NCBI GenBank assembly: GCA_034509755.1
Contig: CM067541.1
Span: forward strand, 4,266,001 to 4,330,000
Source of the DNA: Anisodus tanguticus
Taxonomy: Eukaryota; Streptophyta; Magnoliopsida; Solanales; Solanaceae
Length of the DNA: 64,000 bases
Direction: 5' to 3'
Shown here: piece after piece, positions 1 to 10,669 of the stretch
Layout: the number at the start of each line of letters is the position of its first letter
Position numbering within the stretch: the first letter of the stretch is position 1
Notes under the pieces: generated by a model
Told to the model about the DNA's origin: nothing
The model's database searches: none
The model's input: only the letters and a program-made list of their open reading frames with translations
Made by a program: the position numbers and the translations under genes

Positions 1-236
1 ACCTTAGTTTGATTTAAAATGTCGCTAGCTTTCGCTTGAGACAATCGAACCATGATTCGTGCCAAGCCTTTCTTATCGGCGAAGCACTTCTAGGATCTCG
101 CTCTAAGAGATTTAACACATAAGTTGTTATCATCGGTCTTTTGACAAACATCGTCAATCAGATCACCATAAGAAATATGAGCCACAAAGGAAAAAGATGT
201 AAGGAAAATGATTACTAATATTCCCATCAAATTCAT
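1..236 (-). pseudogene. PMEI/invertase-inhibitor-like pseudogene, copy 1 (cut by window edge)
   Basis: This is the amino-terminal part of a plant invertase/pectin methylesterase inhibitor-like protein, read on the minus strand from an ATG at 234-236. The family are small secreted four-helix proteins that bind and inhibit cell-wall invertase or pectin methylesterase. A hydrophobic signal peptide is followed by the first cysteine pair (VCQKTDDNNLC). Two frameshifts are visible. One, near 112-116 (CTCTAAGAG), is shared with the other two copies. The second, near 78-82, is a base missing relative to copy 2 and differs in detail from that of copy 3. The rest of the gene lies left of the window. 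Confidence 0.75.
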
Positions 237-2060
237 TTTTTGTGACTTTGATTTTCAGAGTTACGAGAGTTGTTCTTATAGAATTGAGGTTCACATTCAA
301 TTTTGGCATTGATGGAGAAGATTATGTTAATACTAATTGTAATTATGGTATTGAGATTTTACTTTTATGGAGAAAAATTAAATGCTTAGTGTTTGTAGAT
401 GTAAATGATATCAAGAAAATCATCTTTACATGGATATCTTATAATTTATTTTGAAGTATAATTTCAAATCAATTTTTTCCTTTTAAATGACTAGTAAAAT
501 CTAAATACAACAATGTGGTATAGGAAGTGATGGAATTTATTACCGAAGATGACACAGAATTTAATGTCAATTTGAAAATTTTCTCCGGACTATATTTAAC
601 ATATTGAAATCTTTTTGTAGCATGAGAGTGCATGTTAATTTATTCTAACATTCAAATAATATTTTGTCTCTTATTTTGTGCTTTCCTCTACATTAATTTG
701 AACATTTCTCACATCTTATTTTTTAAAGCAATAATCATCTTATTTTTTAAAGTAATAATCATTTTTTCACATCTCGTGTCGCCATCCGGCCCAAACTATT
801 GACACTCGATGGCCCAAGAAGCTTAAAAGATATTTTTAACCTTAATTTCACTTCATAGCCCTCTTTCAACGAGTTCCAGCATATGTATAGAAACTGTATT
901 ATTATTGTATAATACATATATCACTACCGTATATGTATAGAAAATGTATCGTATATATAAAATTGTATCATTGTTGTATAGAATATGTATCCCTACGGTA
1001 TGTATTTAGAAAATATGACATTGTTGTATAATTTGTGTATAATAAATATATAATCAACGTATACTTATTAATTATACACATATTATACTAATTATAATAA
1101 AAACCCTTTAGCAACAACAATACCTTTAGTGGCAACTTTTTAATCTTTTGCAGCGTCTTTACTCACCCCAAACAATTTGATCTCTTGTGGTGATTGGGGC
1201 GCGGGTTAGTGCTTGTCAATATTTGGACCGAAAGACCAATTCGAAGCATTAAGCCCAAACATAGGCCAATAAAAATTACATTGGCCATAGTGTCATTTGT
1301 TCGATTATAAAATTATCTTTGAACTTACGAATTTAAGCCGAAATTTAAAGTCAATTCAAATCGATATCTACTTCGAATACCGATAAAAAAGAAGTAGCTA
1401 ATTTTAGCGTTTACGAATTTCATGAGATTCATCTAATTTAAGAAGAAAACAAGAATAAAGAGTTAATCAATTTTGATATAAAAAGAATCCATTTCAATTA
1501 AATAAAATTCCCTTTGTTCACATTTAGTTTTCAAGTTACACTTGTATACACTCGTAAGAAAAATAATTAACAAAATGAGTAATTTGACTAAACTATATTT
1601 ATTAATTCTTTAATATTTGATGACATTAATCTATTTTCAATATTTAACGAAACTATATTTTCGTGTTTCTTCTTTTAAATCATATTTTATATAAGAAAAT
1701 CAAAAGATTAATGATGCATAGATTTAAGTAGCCTTGCAAGGAATGTAAAAAAAAATGCTGACTTAACGATAAGTAATTAGTTTTCTTTTTATATTTCAGA
1801 ACAACAATTCAAACATAAAATGAAATAGATTAATTAGTTTTTTTTTAATTTTCTAAAATAATGTATATTATTTTAAAATTAACTACTTCTTAGTAAACAT
1901 GGCAACTAAATGAGGGCGGAGGAAGTAAATGTGATGAATATGAACGTAGATAGACAATTTAGGCAAACTAAAATTGACGAAAATTCCTAAGCAAATTTTA
2001 GCATAAACCATTAAGCACAAAGCAGTAACCCATCTCAGAGATGGAATAGAAAACCTTACT

Positions 2061-2586
2061 TTACAATTTTTTGAATTGGTGTAAGAAACTAAAAGTTAAA
2101 TCAGCAAAATGAATAAATTCGTCTGTTTTTTGTTTTAGTGGAGACTTGCGAACAGGTGGTTCAGTAAATGACTCATCACAAGTGTCAGCATCATTCATAG
2201 GAGCACTTGTACATCTTGTTGCATCATCAAAGTCACCCGCATCTATATACTTAATCGAATCCGAATACCAAAAAACTGCCATATCATAGTTGTCCCGGCA
2301 AACTTCAAGACATTGCTTGAGAACAGGTTCTTTTATTTTCTTCAACAGAACCTTAGTTTGATTTAAAATGTCGCTAGCTTTCGCTTGAGACAACTGAACC
2401 ATGATTCGTGCCAAGCCTTTCTTATCCGCAGAAGCACTTCTAGGATCTCGCTCTAAGAGATTTAACACATAAGTTGTTATCATCAGTCTTTTGACAAACA
2501 TCGTCAATCAGATCTCCATAAGAAATATGAGCCACAAAGGAAAAAGATGTAAGGAAAATGATTACTAATATTCCCATCAAATTCAT
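2061..2586 (-). pseudogene. PMEI/invertase-inhibitor-like pseudogene, copy 2 (best preserved)
   Basis: A secreted plant invertase/pectin methylesterase inhibitor-like protein. From the ATG at 2,584-2,586 the frame gives a signal peptide (MNLMGILVIIFLTSFSFVAH) and the first disulfide pair, then runs into a stop. The remaining ~140 residues continue in another frame from about 2,460 to the stop at 2,061. They carry the family signatures: RSASAD..GLA, the central cysteine region (QCLEVCRDNYDMAV), and DADTCDESF followed by KSPL. The frame changes at CTCTAAGAG near 2,452-2,458, where one extra base breaks an otherwise continuous PMEI domain. The same site is altered in all three tandem copies, so the lesion predates the duplication. 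A very short intron or an assembly error cannot be fully excluded, but no GT-AG pair fits. Likely a pseudogene. Confidence 0.8.
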
Positions 2587-4412
2587 TTTTTGTGACTTTG
2601 ATTTTCAGAGTTACGAGAGTTGTTCTTATAGAATTGAGGTTCACATTCAATTTTGGCATTGATGGAGAAGATTATGTTAATACTAATTGTAATTATGGTA
2701 TTGAGATTTTACTTTTATGGAGAAAAATTAAATGCTTAGTGTTTGTAGATGTAAATGATATCAAGAAAATCATCTTTACATGGATATCTTATAATTTATT
2801 TTGAAGTATAATTTCAAATCAATTTTTTCCTTTTAAATGACTAGTAAAATCTAAATACAACAATGTGGTATAGGAAGTGATGGAATTTATTACCGAAGAT
2901 GACACAGAATTTAATGTCAATTTGAAAATTTTCTCCGGACTATATTTAACATATTGAAATCTTTTTGTAGCATGAGAGTGCATGTTAATTTATTCTAACA
3001 TTCAAATAATATTTTGTCTCTTATTTTGTGCTTTCCTCTACATTAATTTGAACATTTCTCACATCTTATTTTTTAAAGCAATAATCATCTTATTTTTTAA
3101 AGTAATAATCATTTTTTCACATCTCGTGTCGCCATCCGGCCCAAACTATTGAATGACTCGATGGCCCAAGAAGCTTAAAAGATATTTTTAACCTTAATTT
3201 CATTTCATAGCCCTCTTTCAACGAGTTCCAGCATATGTATAGAAACTGTATTATTATTGTATAATACATATATCACTACCGTATATGTATAGAAAATGTA
3301 TCGTATATATAAAATTGTATCATTGTTGTATAGAATATGTATCCCTACGGTATGTATTTAGAAAATATGACATTGTTGTATAATTTGTGTATAATAAATA
3401 TATAATCAACGTATACTTATTAATTATACACATATTATACTAATTATAATAAAAATCCTTTAGCAACAACAATACCTTTAGTGGCAACTTTTTAATCTTT
3501 TGCAGCGTCTTTACTCACCACAAACAATTTGATCTCTTGTGGTGATTGGGCCGCTGGGTTAGTGCTTGTCAATATTTGGACCGAAAGACCAATTCGAAGC
3601 ATTAAGCCCAAACATAGGCCAATAAAAATTACATTGGCCATAGTGTCATTTGTTCGATTATAAAATTATCTTTGAACTTACGAATTTAAGCTGAAATTTA
3701 AAGTCAATTCAAATCGATATCTACTTCGAATACCGATAAAAAAGAAGTAGCTAATTTTAGCGTTTACGAATTTCATGAGATTCATCTAATTTAAGAAGAA
3801 AACAAGAATAAAGAGTTAATCAATTTTGATATAAAAAGAATCCATTTCAATTAAATAAAATTCCCTTTGTTCACATTTAGTTTTCAAGTTACACTTGTAT
3901 ACACTCGTAAGAAAAATAATTAACAAAATGAGTAATTTGACTAAACTATATTTATTAATTCTTTAATATTTGATGACATTAATCTATTTTCAATATTTAA
4001 CGAAACTATATTTTCGTGTTTCTTCTTTTAAATCATATTTTATATAAGAAAATCAAAAGATTAATGATGCATAGATTTAAGTAGCCTTGCAAGGAATGTA
4101 AAAAAAAATGCTGACTTAACGATAAGTAATTAGTTTTCTTTTTATATTTCAGAACAACAATTCAAACATAAAATGAAATAGATTAATTAGTTTTTTTTAA
4201 TTTTCTAAAATAATGTATATTATTTTAAAATTAACTACTTCTTAGTAAACATGGCAACTAAATGAGGGCGGAGGAAGTAAATGTGATGAATATGAACGTA
4301 GATAGACAATTTAGGCAAACTAAAATTGACGAAAATTCCTAAGTAAATTTTAGCATAAACCATTAAGCACAAAGCAGTAACCCATCTCAGAGATGGAATA
4401 GAAAACCTTACT

Positions 4413-4937
4413 TTACAATTTTTTGAATTGGTGTAAGAAACTAAAAGTTAAATCAGCAAAATGAATAAATTCGTCTGTTTTTTGTTTTAGTGGAGACTTG
4501 CGAACAGGTGGTTCAGTAAATGACTCATCACAAGTGTCAGCATCATTCATAGGAGCACTTGTACTGCTTGTTGCATCATCAAAGTCACCCGCATCTATAT
4601 ACTTAATCGAATCCGAATACCAAAAAACTGCCATATCATAGTTGTCCCGGCAAACTTCAAGACATTGCTTGAGAACAGGTTCTTTTATTTTCTTCAACAG
4701 AACCTTAGTTTGATTTAAAATGTCGCTAGCTTTCGCTTGAGACAATCGAACCATGATTCGTGCCAAGCCTTTCTTATCCGAGAAGCACTTCTAGGATCTC
4801 GCTCTAAGAGATTTAACACATAAGTTGTTATCATCAGTCTTTTGACAAACATCGTCAATCAGATCTCCATAAGAAATATGAGCCACAAAGGAAAAAGATG
4901 TAAGGAAAATGATTACTAATATTCCCATCAAATTCAT
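4413..4937 (-). pseudogene. PMEI/invertase-inhibitor-like pseudogene, copy 3
   Basis: Third tandem copy, start codon at 4,935-4,937 and stop at 4,413. It has the shared frameshift at CTCTAAGAG (about 4,800-4,808) and a further base missing in the RSASAD segment near 4,780 (TTATCCGAGAAG against TTATCCGCAGAAG in copy 2). Only the carboxy-terminal ~117 residues remain open. They still show the central cysteine helix and the C-terminal DADTCDESF/KSPL segment. Codons after the lesion are nearly identical to copy 2; one Arg-Cys in copy 2 reads Ser-Ser here. Non-functional as read. Confidence 0.78.
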
Positions 4938-5610
4938 TTTTTGTGACTTTGTTTTTCAGAGTTACGAGAGTTGTTCTTATAGAATTGAGGTTCACATTCA
5001 ATTTTGGCATTGATGGAGAAGATTATGTTAATACTATTTGTAATTATGGTATTGAGATTTTACTTTTATGGAGAAAAATTAAATGCTTAGTGTTTGTAGA
5101 TGTAAATGATATCAAGAAAATCATCTTTACATGGATATCTTATAATTTATTTTGAAGTATAATTTCAAATCAATTTTTTCCTTTTAAATGACTAGTAAAA
5201 TCTAAATACAACAATGTGGTATAGGAAGTGTTGGAATTTATTACCGAAGATGACACAGAATTTAATGTCAATTTGAAAATTTTCTCCGGACTATATTTAA
5301 CATATTGAAATCTTTTTATAGCATGAGAGTGCATGTTAATTTATTCTAACATTCAAATAATTTTTTTTCTCTGATTTTGTGTTTTCCTCTACATTAATTT
5401 GAACATTCATCACATCTTATTTTTTAAAGTAATAATCATCTTATTTTTAAAGTAATAATCATTTTTTCACATCTTGTGTCGCCATCCGGCCCAAACTATT
5501 GACAACTCGATGGCACAAGAAGCTTAAAAGACATTTTTAATCTTAATTTCATTTCATTGCCTTTTTTCAGTGAGTTCCAGCATATGTATATAAACTATAT
5601 CATTATTTTA

Positions 5611-6828
5611 TGTCGGATATTGTAAAGCAGTACGGGAAGTAAATAATTATTACAAGTGTTCGAAAGGATAAACAAATAGTCCAATGTTCAGAACTACCGC
5701 AAGCTTGTTGTGTCTTGAATCTTGATAACCTGAAATCAAGAAACACTAAATCGAATCGAGTGATTGCACTCTGTCCTTAAGACAAGATTGCCCTGTATAT
5801 ATGCTTTTACGTTAACGGGCAATAGTCTCCCAAGATAAAACAATATTTTAATCTCAACGTTACAAAGCAAATAGGTTGATTCTGATAAAGAAAACAAATA
5901 CGAATCGACTTGCTGAAGAAATGGAAAAGGAAGGAAGAGTTTCTGTTTGTCGTCCCAACGTTACTACTCACGTTTTGGACTGTATTTTACTCTTCTGTTT
6001 GTCTCTGTGTATATATTTCTGTCTCTCTTTACTGTATGTGGGTGTTTCGTTTTCGTTTATATTTTTGTCTTGTTTTTGTTGTGTATATGTTCTGTGTTTT
6101 TCGTGTAACACCACTGAGCAAAACATCTCCAATATATAGCATAAGAGAGGTTGTTCAACTGCCCAAGACATGACTGTTAATGGCCATTAGTTAGGCTGTT
6201 CATGGCCGTTAAAGGATGGATGATTATAAAAGAGTTAATCAGCTAAGTAATGGCTGGTTAATGCACATTAACGCCCCAAAAATCAACTCCAACGGTAGGC
6301 AGAAACTTTCTGCCTTCCGTCGTTCCAAATTCAACTTTCCAGAAACTCTAGGGACCAAACTGTAAATATTAAGCAATTTGGGGTCCAAAAAGATAATATT
6401 AGAAAGTCCCACAGCCCACAGCCCGAGACCTGAGACCCGAGACCCGAGCTCGGACCGGACGCGGGTGTGAGCTTAGCCTTGAACCCAAGCACATCTAGGT
6501 CTTCCCTCCTTTAAACACATGTGATACCCCTTGGGGTCCCAAACCCTTAACCAGTTTAGAGACTTATAAAGAGAGCAATTCTTCTTTTTACCACCGATGT
6601 GGTAGATTTGTCCCACACCATATTTCCATGCCTCAAACACCTTACTTCGTGGACCAATATCTCTTTCATTTCTCAACGAAATTTGACGATTCTTGGCCCT
6701 ACGATCATCTACTCACTTAGTAGATTATGCATGTGAGAAGAGACAAAGCCTCCAACATGCGGAACACTAGTGTTTAATTCATTAAATATGGGTGGACGCA
6801 CCTCCCCGCCAAAGGCAAATTTCCAACA
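5611..6828. mobile_element. Solo LTR inserted in the third tandem unit
   Basis: A 1,218-bp insert starts TGTCGGA and ends TCCAACA, imperfect inverted TG..CA termini. It is flanked on both sides by TTTTA (5,606-5,610 and 6,829-6,833), and the tandem-repeat sequence resumes exactly after it. This is the signature of a solo LTR left by LTR-LTR recombination. It contains the palindromic ATACCCCTTGGGGTCCC segment and a CTTATAAAG TATA-like box near 6,565. No coding sequence is present; short open frames inside are chance. Probably copia-type, but orientation is not decided. Confidence 0.85.
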
Positions 6829-7039
6829 TTTTATTGTACATATATCACTACTGTATATGTATAGAAAATGTATCATATGTATAAAATTGTATCATTGTTG
6901 TATAGAATATGTATCCCTAAGGTATGTATTCAGAAAATATGACATTGTTGTATAATTTGTGTGTACTAAATATATAATCAATGTATACTTACTAATTATA
7001 CACATATTATACAATTATTTTACACCTTTTTTCTTTAGC

Positions 7040-8390
7040 GTTGGACATTTATTAGCATAATGTCATTTTTCATTGTAATTCCAACATTTACATTCTTTAA
7101 GTTTTTCTTTTTTCTAATGGTTTTATGTATTTTCTTTTTCTAAATTTTTTCTTATGTTTAAAATTTTTCCTGGTTTCATGTTGTTGGTTTTATCTGTTGT
7201 AATTATTATATCTTTTATATTTTTTGTGTTGATATCTCTTTTTATGACTTTCTTATATTTCTTTTCTCTTTTATTATCATCACATCCAAATACTAGTCTT
7301 CTTTCTGTAAATCCACATACCTCTTTTGTTGCATTCTATATTCTTCACATTTTCGCATTAGGTATGCTATTAGTACTCTTATCCTTTCTCCTAATGTATT
7401 CTCTTTTGGTTCTAGTTGGGTATATTCCTTTGATATCTCAGTATTATAAGGTATTGGTAAGTGGTCATAATAAAGTTGTTGATATATTAAACCTTCTTGT
7501 GGTAAGAATCTTGCTTCATAGAAGAACTTACTAAAACTTATTGTATATTCTGGTAATTTATTAATTTTACAACATTTCATTTTATTTAGATTCATTATTA
7601 TCTCGGGTTTTCTTTCTGCAAGTACGTTTTCTCGTGCCACTAACCATTTTTCTACTAAAAATTCTCTTTTTAGTATGATATCAAATATTATTAACATAGA
7701 TTTCCAATCTCCTGTGTGGCTAAATACTTCTCCTCTTAATTGGTATGCTATAGATTCTATCCAATAAGCTACCTTTCCAATTAATATTTTAGATATCAAG
7801 TCATACATATATTCTAGGTTTTCTGTTTGTGTAGAGTTCATTAATGTTATATACATTCCAAGATTCCAATCATTTATTCTTCTTCCTATTTCTTGTTCAT
7901 CATAAACATTATCTAAGTCTAAAAAGTATCTATTGTAATTTACACCTTGTGTCATTCATCCTACAAATTCTGTAAATCCAGCTTGTTGTCCTATTGGTAT
8001 ATGATTTGATAATCTAGTTCATTTTCTTGTTATTATTTCTAGGTTAGGGTCTACCAATTCTTCTTCAGGATAATCATTTGCATCCTCATTTATTATATCA
8101 TCAGTTTCTATTTTTGTTTCTATAGGCTTATTAAATTCATCTTCTATATCACTTTCAGGTTCATCTTCTATGATTACATTTACACTTTTCATTTTTTGTA
8201 GGGCTTCTATTATCTGGTTGTTTTCTTTTACTATTTCTAAGTCCTCTTCTTCTTCTATGAATTTTGTTACTTGTATTTCTTGATTAGTTAATTCTATGTT
8301 GTTATCCTCGTCTGTATCACTCTCATTTTTTTCATTACTAGTTGTACTTTCATCGCTTGTTTTAATCCTTTTTTCTTTCCTTTTTTCCTT
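7040..8390 (-). pseudogene. Caulimovirid coat-protein-like segment with zinc-knuckle remnant
   Basis: The minus strand reads an acidic Glu/Asp-rich leader (about 8,390-8,000) with in-frame stops, then a 220-residue open segment (7,955-7,293). That segment ends in LGERIRVLIAYLMRKCEEY, resembling the C-terminal helical part of caulimovirid capsid proteins. At 7,096-7,040 in another frame there is a CCHC-type knuckle remnant in which one cysteine position reads Tyr and one codon is a stop. Acidic leader, helical core and CCHC finger in this order is the coat-protein architecture of the family. Multiple lesions make it non-functional. Confidence 0.55.
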
Positions 8391-9525
8391 TTAACTTTTT
8401 TATTTCTTCTCTAAAGATTTGTAGTTCTTCTTTTAATTCTCCTAATTCTTGTTTTACCTTGTTTAATTCTTGTTTTACCTCATTCAATTCTTCTTTTGTT
8501 TGTTTCAACTCTACTTTGGTTTCTTTTAGTATTTTCTTTGGATCTTTAAATTTGTGTTTGTATTTTTTATATTTGCTATACCATTCTTCATTATTGTGTG
8601 TTTTTAATTTTGTGTTTTCTGGTTCTAATTCACATATTTTTTGTTCTTGTTTATCTAGTTTCAGATTTAAATATTCGTTGGTTGTTCTTTCTGCGTCTTT
8701 TAAGTAGATGTTTTCACCTTTTGAATTGTTATTTTGGTTATGGTGTAGTTTTTTCTTTCTTTTTTATTGGTTCATACTTGTATCGTTTTCTTTCTATTAT
8801 ATTTTTTCCTTGGTTTTTTAAAAACGTAAGTATACTAGGTTCTTGATTTTTCATTAAAATTGTCCTTTTTTACTTAACGTTGCTAAATTGTCTAATATTT
8901 TTTATACTTTCTTTGGAAATTTTGATTTTATTTTACTAATATCTACCATTATTGGCTCTTTACTTCTTCTCCAAGCATCTATCGGTACCATTTCTGGTCG
9001 TTGAGTTGTAGTACTAATTACTGTGTTTTCTTTGCTCGTACTAGGTTCATCTACTTGTTTACCTTTATCTTTATTTGTCTCTTCTACTAATATGTTAAGT
9101 TTTTCCAGTATTATTTTAAATGTTGGTACTTCAGATACATTTCATAATTTTGTTAATTCTTCTCTTATTACTTCTTGCATCTGTGTTTGGTTTTCTTTTA
9201 TTTCATCCATCATTATTAATGTATTTTTTATTTTTTCTATTACTATTATTTCTTTCCATAACGCATTAATTTTTTCGTTAGGGTTTGTCAAAAAAATTTT
9301 CCCATCCGTTTCTCATATCTATCCATATTTTGTCAAATCTATCACATCGTTGTTCTAGCTGTTTTATCTTTTCTTCTAGTTTTATCTCTTTTGCCTTGTA
9401 TTTTAAGTATTTGAGTTGTGAAAATATTTCTTCTGATAAAGTTGTTTTTATTATCTTTAATTTTTACTTTTTCTCTATTATTTCCAAAATTTGTATATTC
9501 ATACTTTATTTACAAATCTTGTTTT
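8380..9525 (-). pseudogene. Coiled-coil region of the pararetrovirus remnant (interrupted)
   Basis: Read on the minus strand in shifting frames, this stretch is rich in Lys, Glu, Ile and Leu with heptad-like spacing (for example KLNQELGELKEELQIF near 8,400-8,460). It also has an S/T/P-rich linker near 8,990-9,060 (DEPSTSKENT). Such segments occur in virion-associated or coat-protein leader regions of caulimovirids. Several stops and frameshifts are present. I cannot assign a specific function. Confidence 0.4.
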
Positions 9526-9942
9526 TCATTGGTCATTTATTTTAATGCCGTTATTATTTATCTTATAATTTATCATGGTTAAAAAATCACTTCCTAAAAG
9601 CAGTTCATTGAAACTGTCATATTCTATTACTTCTATATTTATCTTATATTCTAAATCTTGGATTTTGAATCTTAAATTAATACTTTTGGTAATTATTATT
9701 TCTCTTTCATTCTCAGGATAATTATAAGTTTGTGGGTCTATTAAATCACAATCATTTTCATCAATCTTACTTATATGTATAAAAATTTTAATAGCTCCAG
9801 TATTTATTTCAGCTATACAATATGTTGTTATTATACCTTTAAATATTATTAAATTCGGAAGAGTATGCGTGACATTGTAAAGTATGGTGTATAAACTACA
9901 TATAAAGTTGATTTTGGATAAAAATGTGTATTTGTATGGCAA
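9526..9942 (-). pseudogene. Retropepsin-like segment of the pararetrovirus, chimeric 5' end
   Basis: A 138-residue open frame. Its C-terminal half has the layout of a retroviral-type aspartic protease: alternating basic/hydrophobic strands ending in NELLLGSDFL, the conserved LLG.(D/N)F motif. The position expected for the DTG active site reads NTGA, so the catalytic aspartate appears lost. The first ~20 codons (9,886-9,942) come from adjacent long-LTR sequence (compare 25,400-25,450), so the apparent start is an artefact of the junction. The stop at 9,526 overlaps a downstream ATG. An alternative reading as another viral protein is possible but fits less well. Confidence 0.5.
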
Positions 9943-10669
9943 AATACATATAAAGTTAATTTTTGGATAAGGTATGCATTTGTATGAAAGTTGATAAAGT
10001 ACTTATTTTGCAATTGATGGTAAAGGAGAAAAGTAAATTATTTGTAATGTAAAGAAATGATTTTTAGGAAGTCATTTTAAATCATAAGATTGGATAGAAA
10101 CAAAGCCTTATAGGTATGATTAAAATGCAAATAGAAGATGACCAGCTTGTCTTGAAAGTTTGAACATGCATGATGCGCCTAAAATAAATAAACTAGAGGC
10201 GGATTTCCATTTTTAAAACTAACCGAGCCTAAAGTAAATAACTAGCGACGGTTTCTAATTTTAAAACTACCTTATTAATTATCCATTCATAGCCTAATTA
10301 TTCTAAATGTCCTAACAATCACACAAACATTAAATAATTATTACAACCCCCAAAAGATAGAAATAACAGAATTAAAGAGTAATAATAAAAGGAACTAAGG
10401 CGGATGACGATGTCATCTCGCCCTATTTGTTTTGAAATCCCGAGTTTGGAGAATGCAAGGAATGTGAATGAGGGTCTTTGTTTGGCAATGACCATGATAA
10501 GTCTCATAATGAGACTATTCGTTGCTCCCGATGCATTTCATGTAAATAAAAGAAAGGAAAAGGATTAGTAGACGGAACATGAGGATATATACATAAGAAA
10601 ACATAAAGGGGGAGGGGGGTAGAAAATACCCAAAATTATCAGATGTAAATATAAGGAACCGCTAATATA
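9886..10669 (-). mobile_element. Long LTR family A, minus-strand piece 1 (3' part)
   Basis: This segment is the reverse complement of about 17,700-18,400 of the forward solo LTR. It shares the genomic motif ATGCATTTCATGTAAATAAA, the CCGAGTTTGGAGAATGCAAG segment and a series of AAATAAACTAG repeats. It is also related to the LARD LTR at 25,300-26,060. It belongs to a minus-strand LTR copy interrupted at 10,669 by the forward solo LTR and resuming at 18,648. Its own terminal part is missing at the pararetrovirus junction. Noncoding. Confidence 0.75.

Larger units (their letters stand above)
1..7012. repeat. Tandem array, three ~2.35-kb units with a PMEI-like pseudogene
   Basis: Position 1 onward matches 2,350 onward and 4,702 onward almost base for base, so the window opens inside unit 1. 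Units run 1-2,349, 2,350-4,701 and 4,702-5,610 plus 6,829-7,012. The third unit is incomplete on the right and is split by the solo LTR at 5,611-6,828. Each unit carries, from left to right, a minus-strand PMEI-like pseudogene, its upstream region, then about 1.8 kb of AT-rich noncoding DNA. That spacer includes a stretch of short TGTATAGAAAATGTAT-like repeats (about 880-1,090 in unit 1). The units differ by a few scattered substitutions and small indels, which points to a fairly recent tandem duplication. I see no other gene in the spacers. Confidence 0.93.
7013..9885 (-). mobile_element. Endogenous pararetrovirus (Caulimoviridae-like) fragment, decayed
   Basis: An integrated, degenerate piece of a plant pararetrovirus read on the minus strand. 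From high to low coordinates it holds a retropepsin-like segment, a lysine/glutamate-rich coiled-coil segment, an acidic leader plus coat-protein-like domain, and a CCHC zinc-knuckle remnant. The base composition is strongly A/T (A-rich on the minus strand), as in many caulimovirids. I see no movement protein, reverse transcriptase or RNase H here. The right end joins long-LTR sequence near 9,885; the left end joins the truncated tandem unit near 7,012. Stops and frameshifts interrupt every segment. Protease before coat protein is not the usual gene order, so the piece is probably permuted or rearranged. Genus not assigned. Confidence 0.65.

Noticed and set aside
242..454. A 70-codon frame repeated at 2,592 and 4,943
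   Set aside because: It lies in the upstream region of the PMEI-like copies and is conserved only because the whole unit is duplicated; no domain or signal feature.
5876..6173. Overlapping 87-codon frames and a minus-strand frame in the solo LTR
   Set aside because: Several overlapping frames of T-rich LTR sequence; no feature supports coding.
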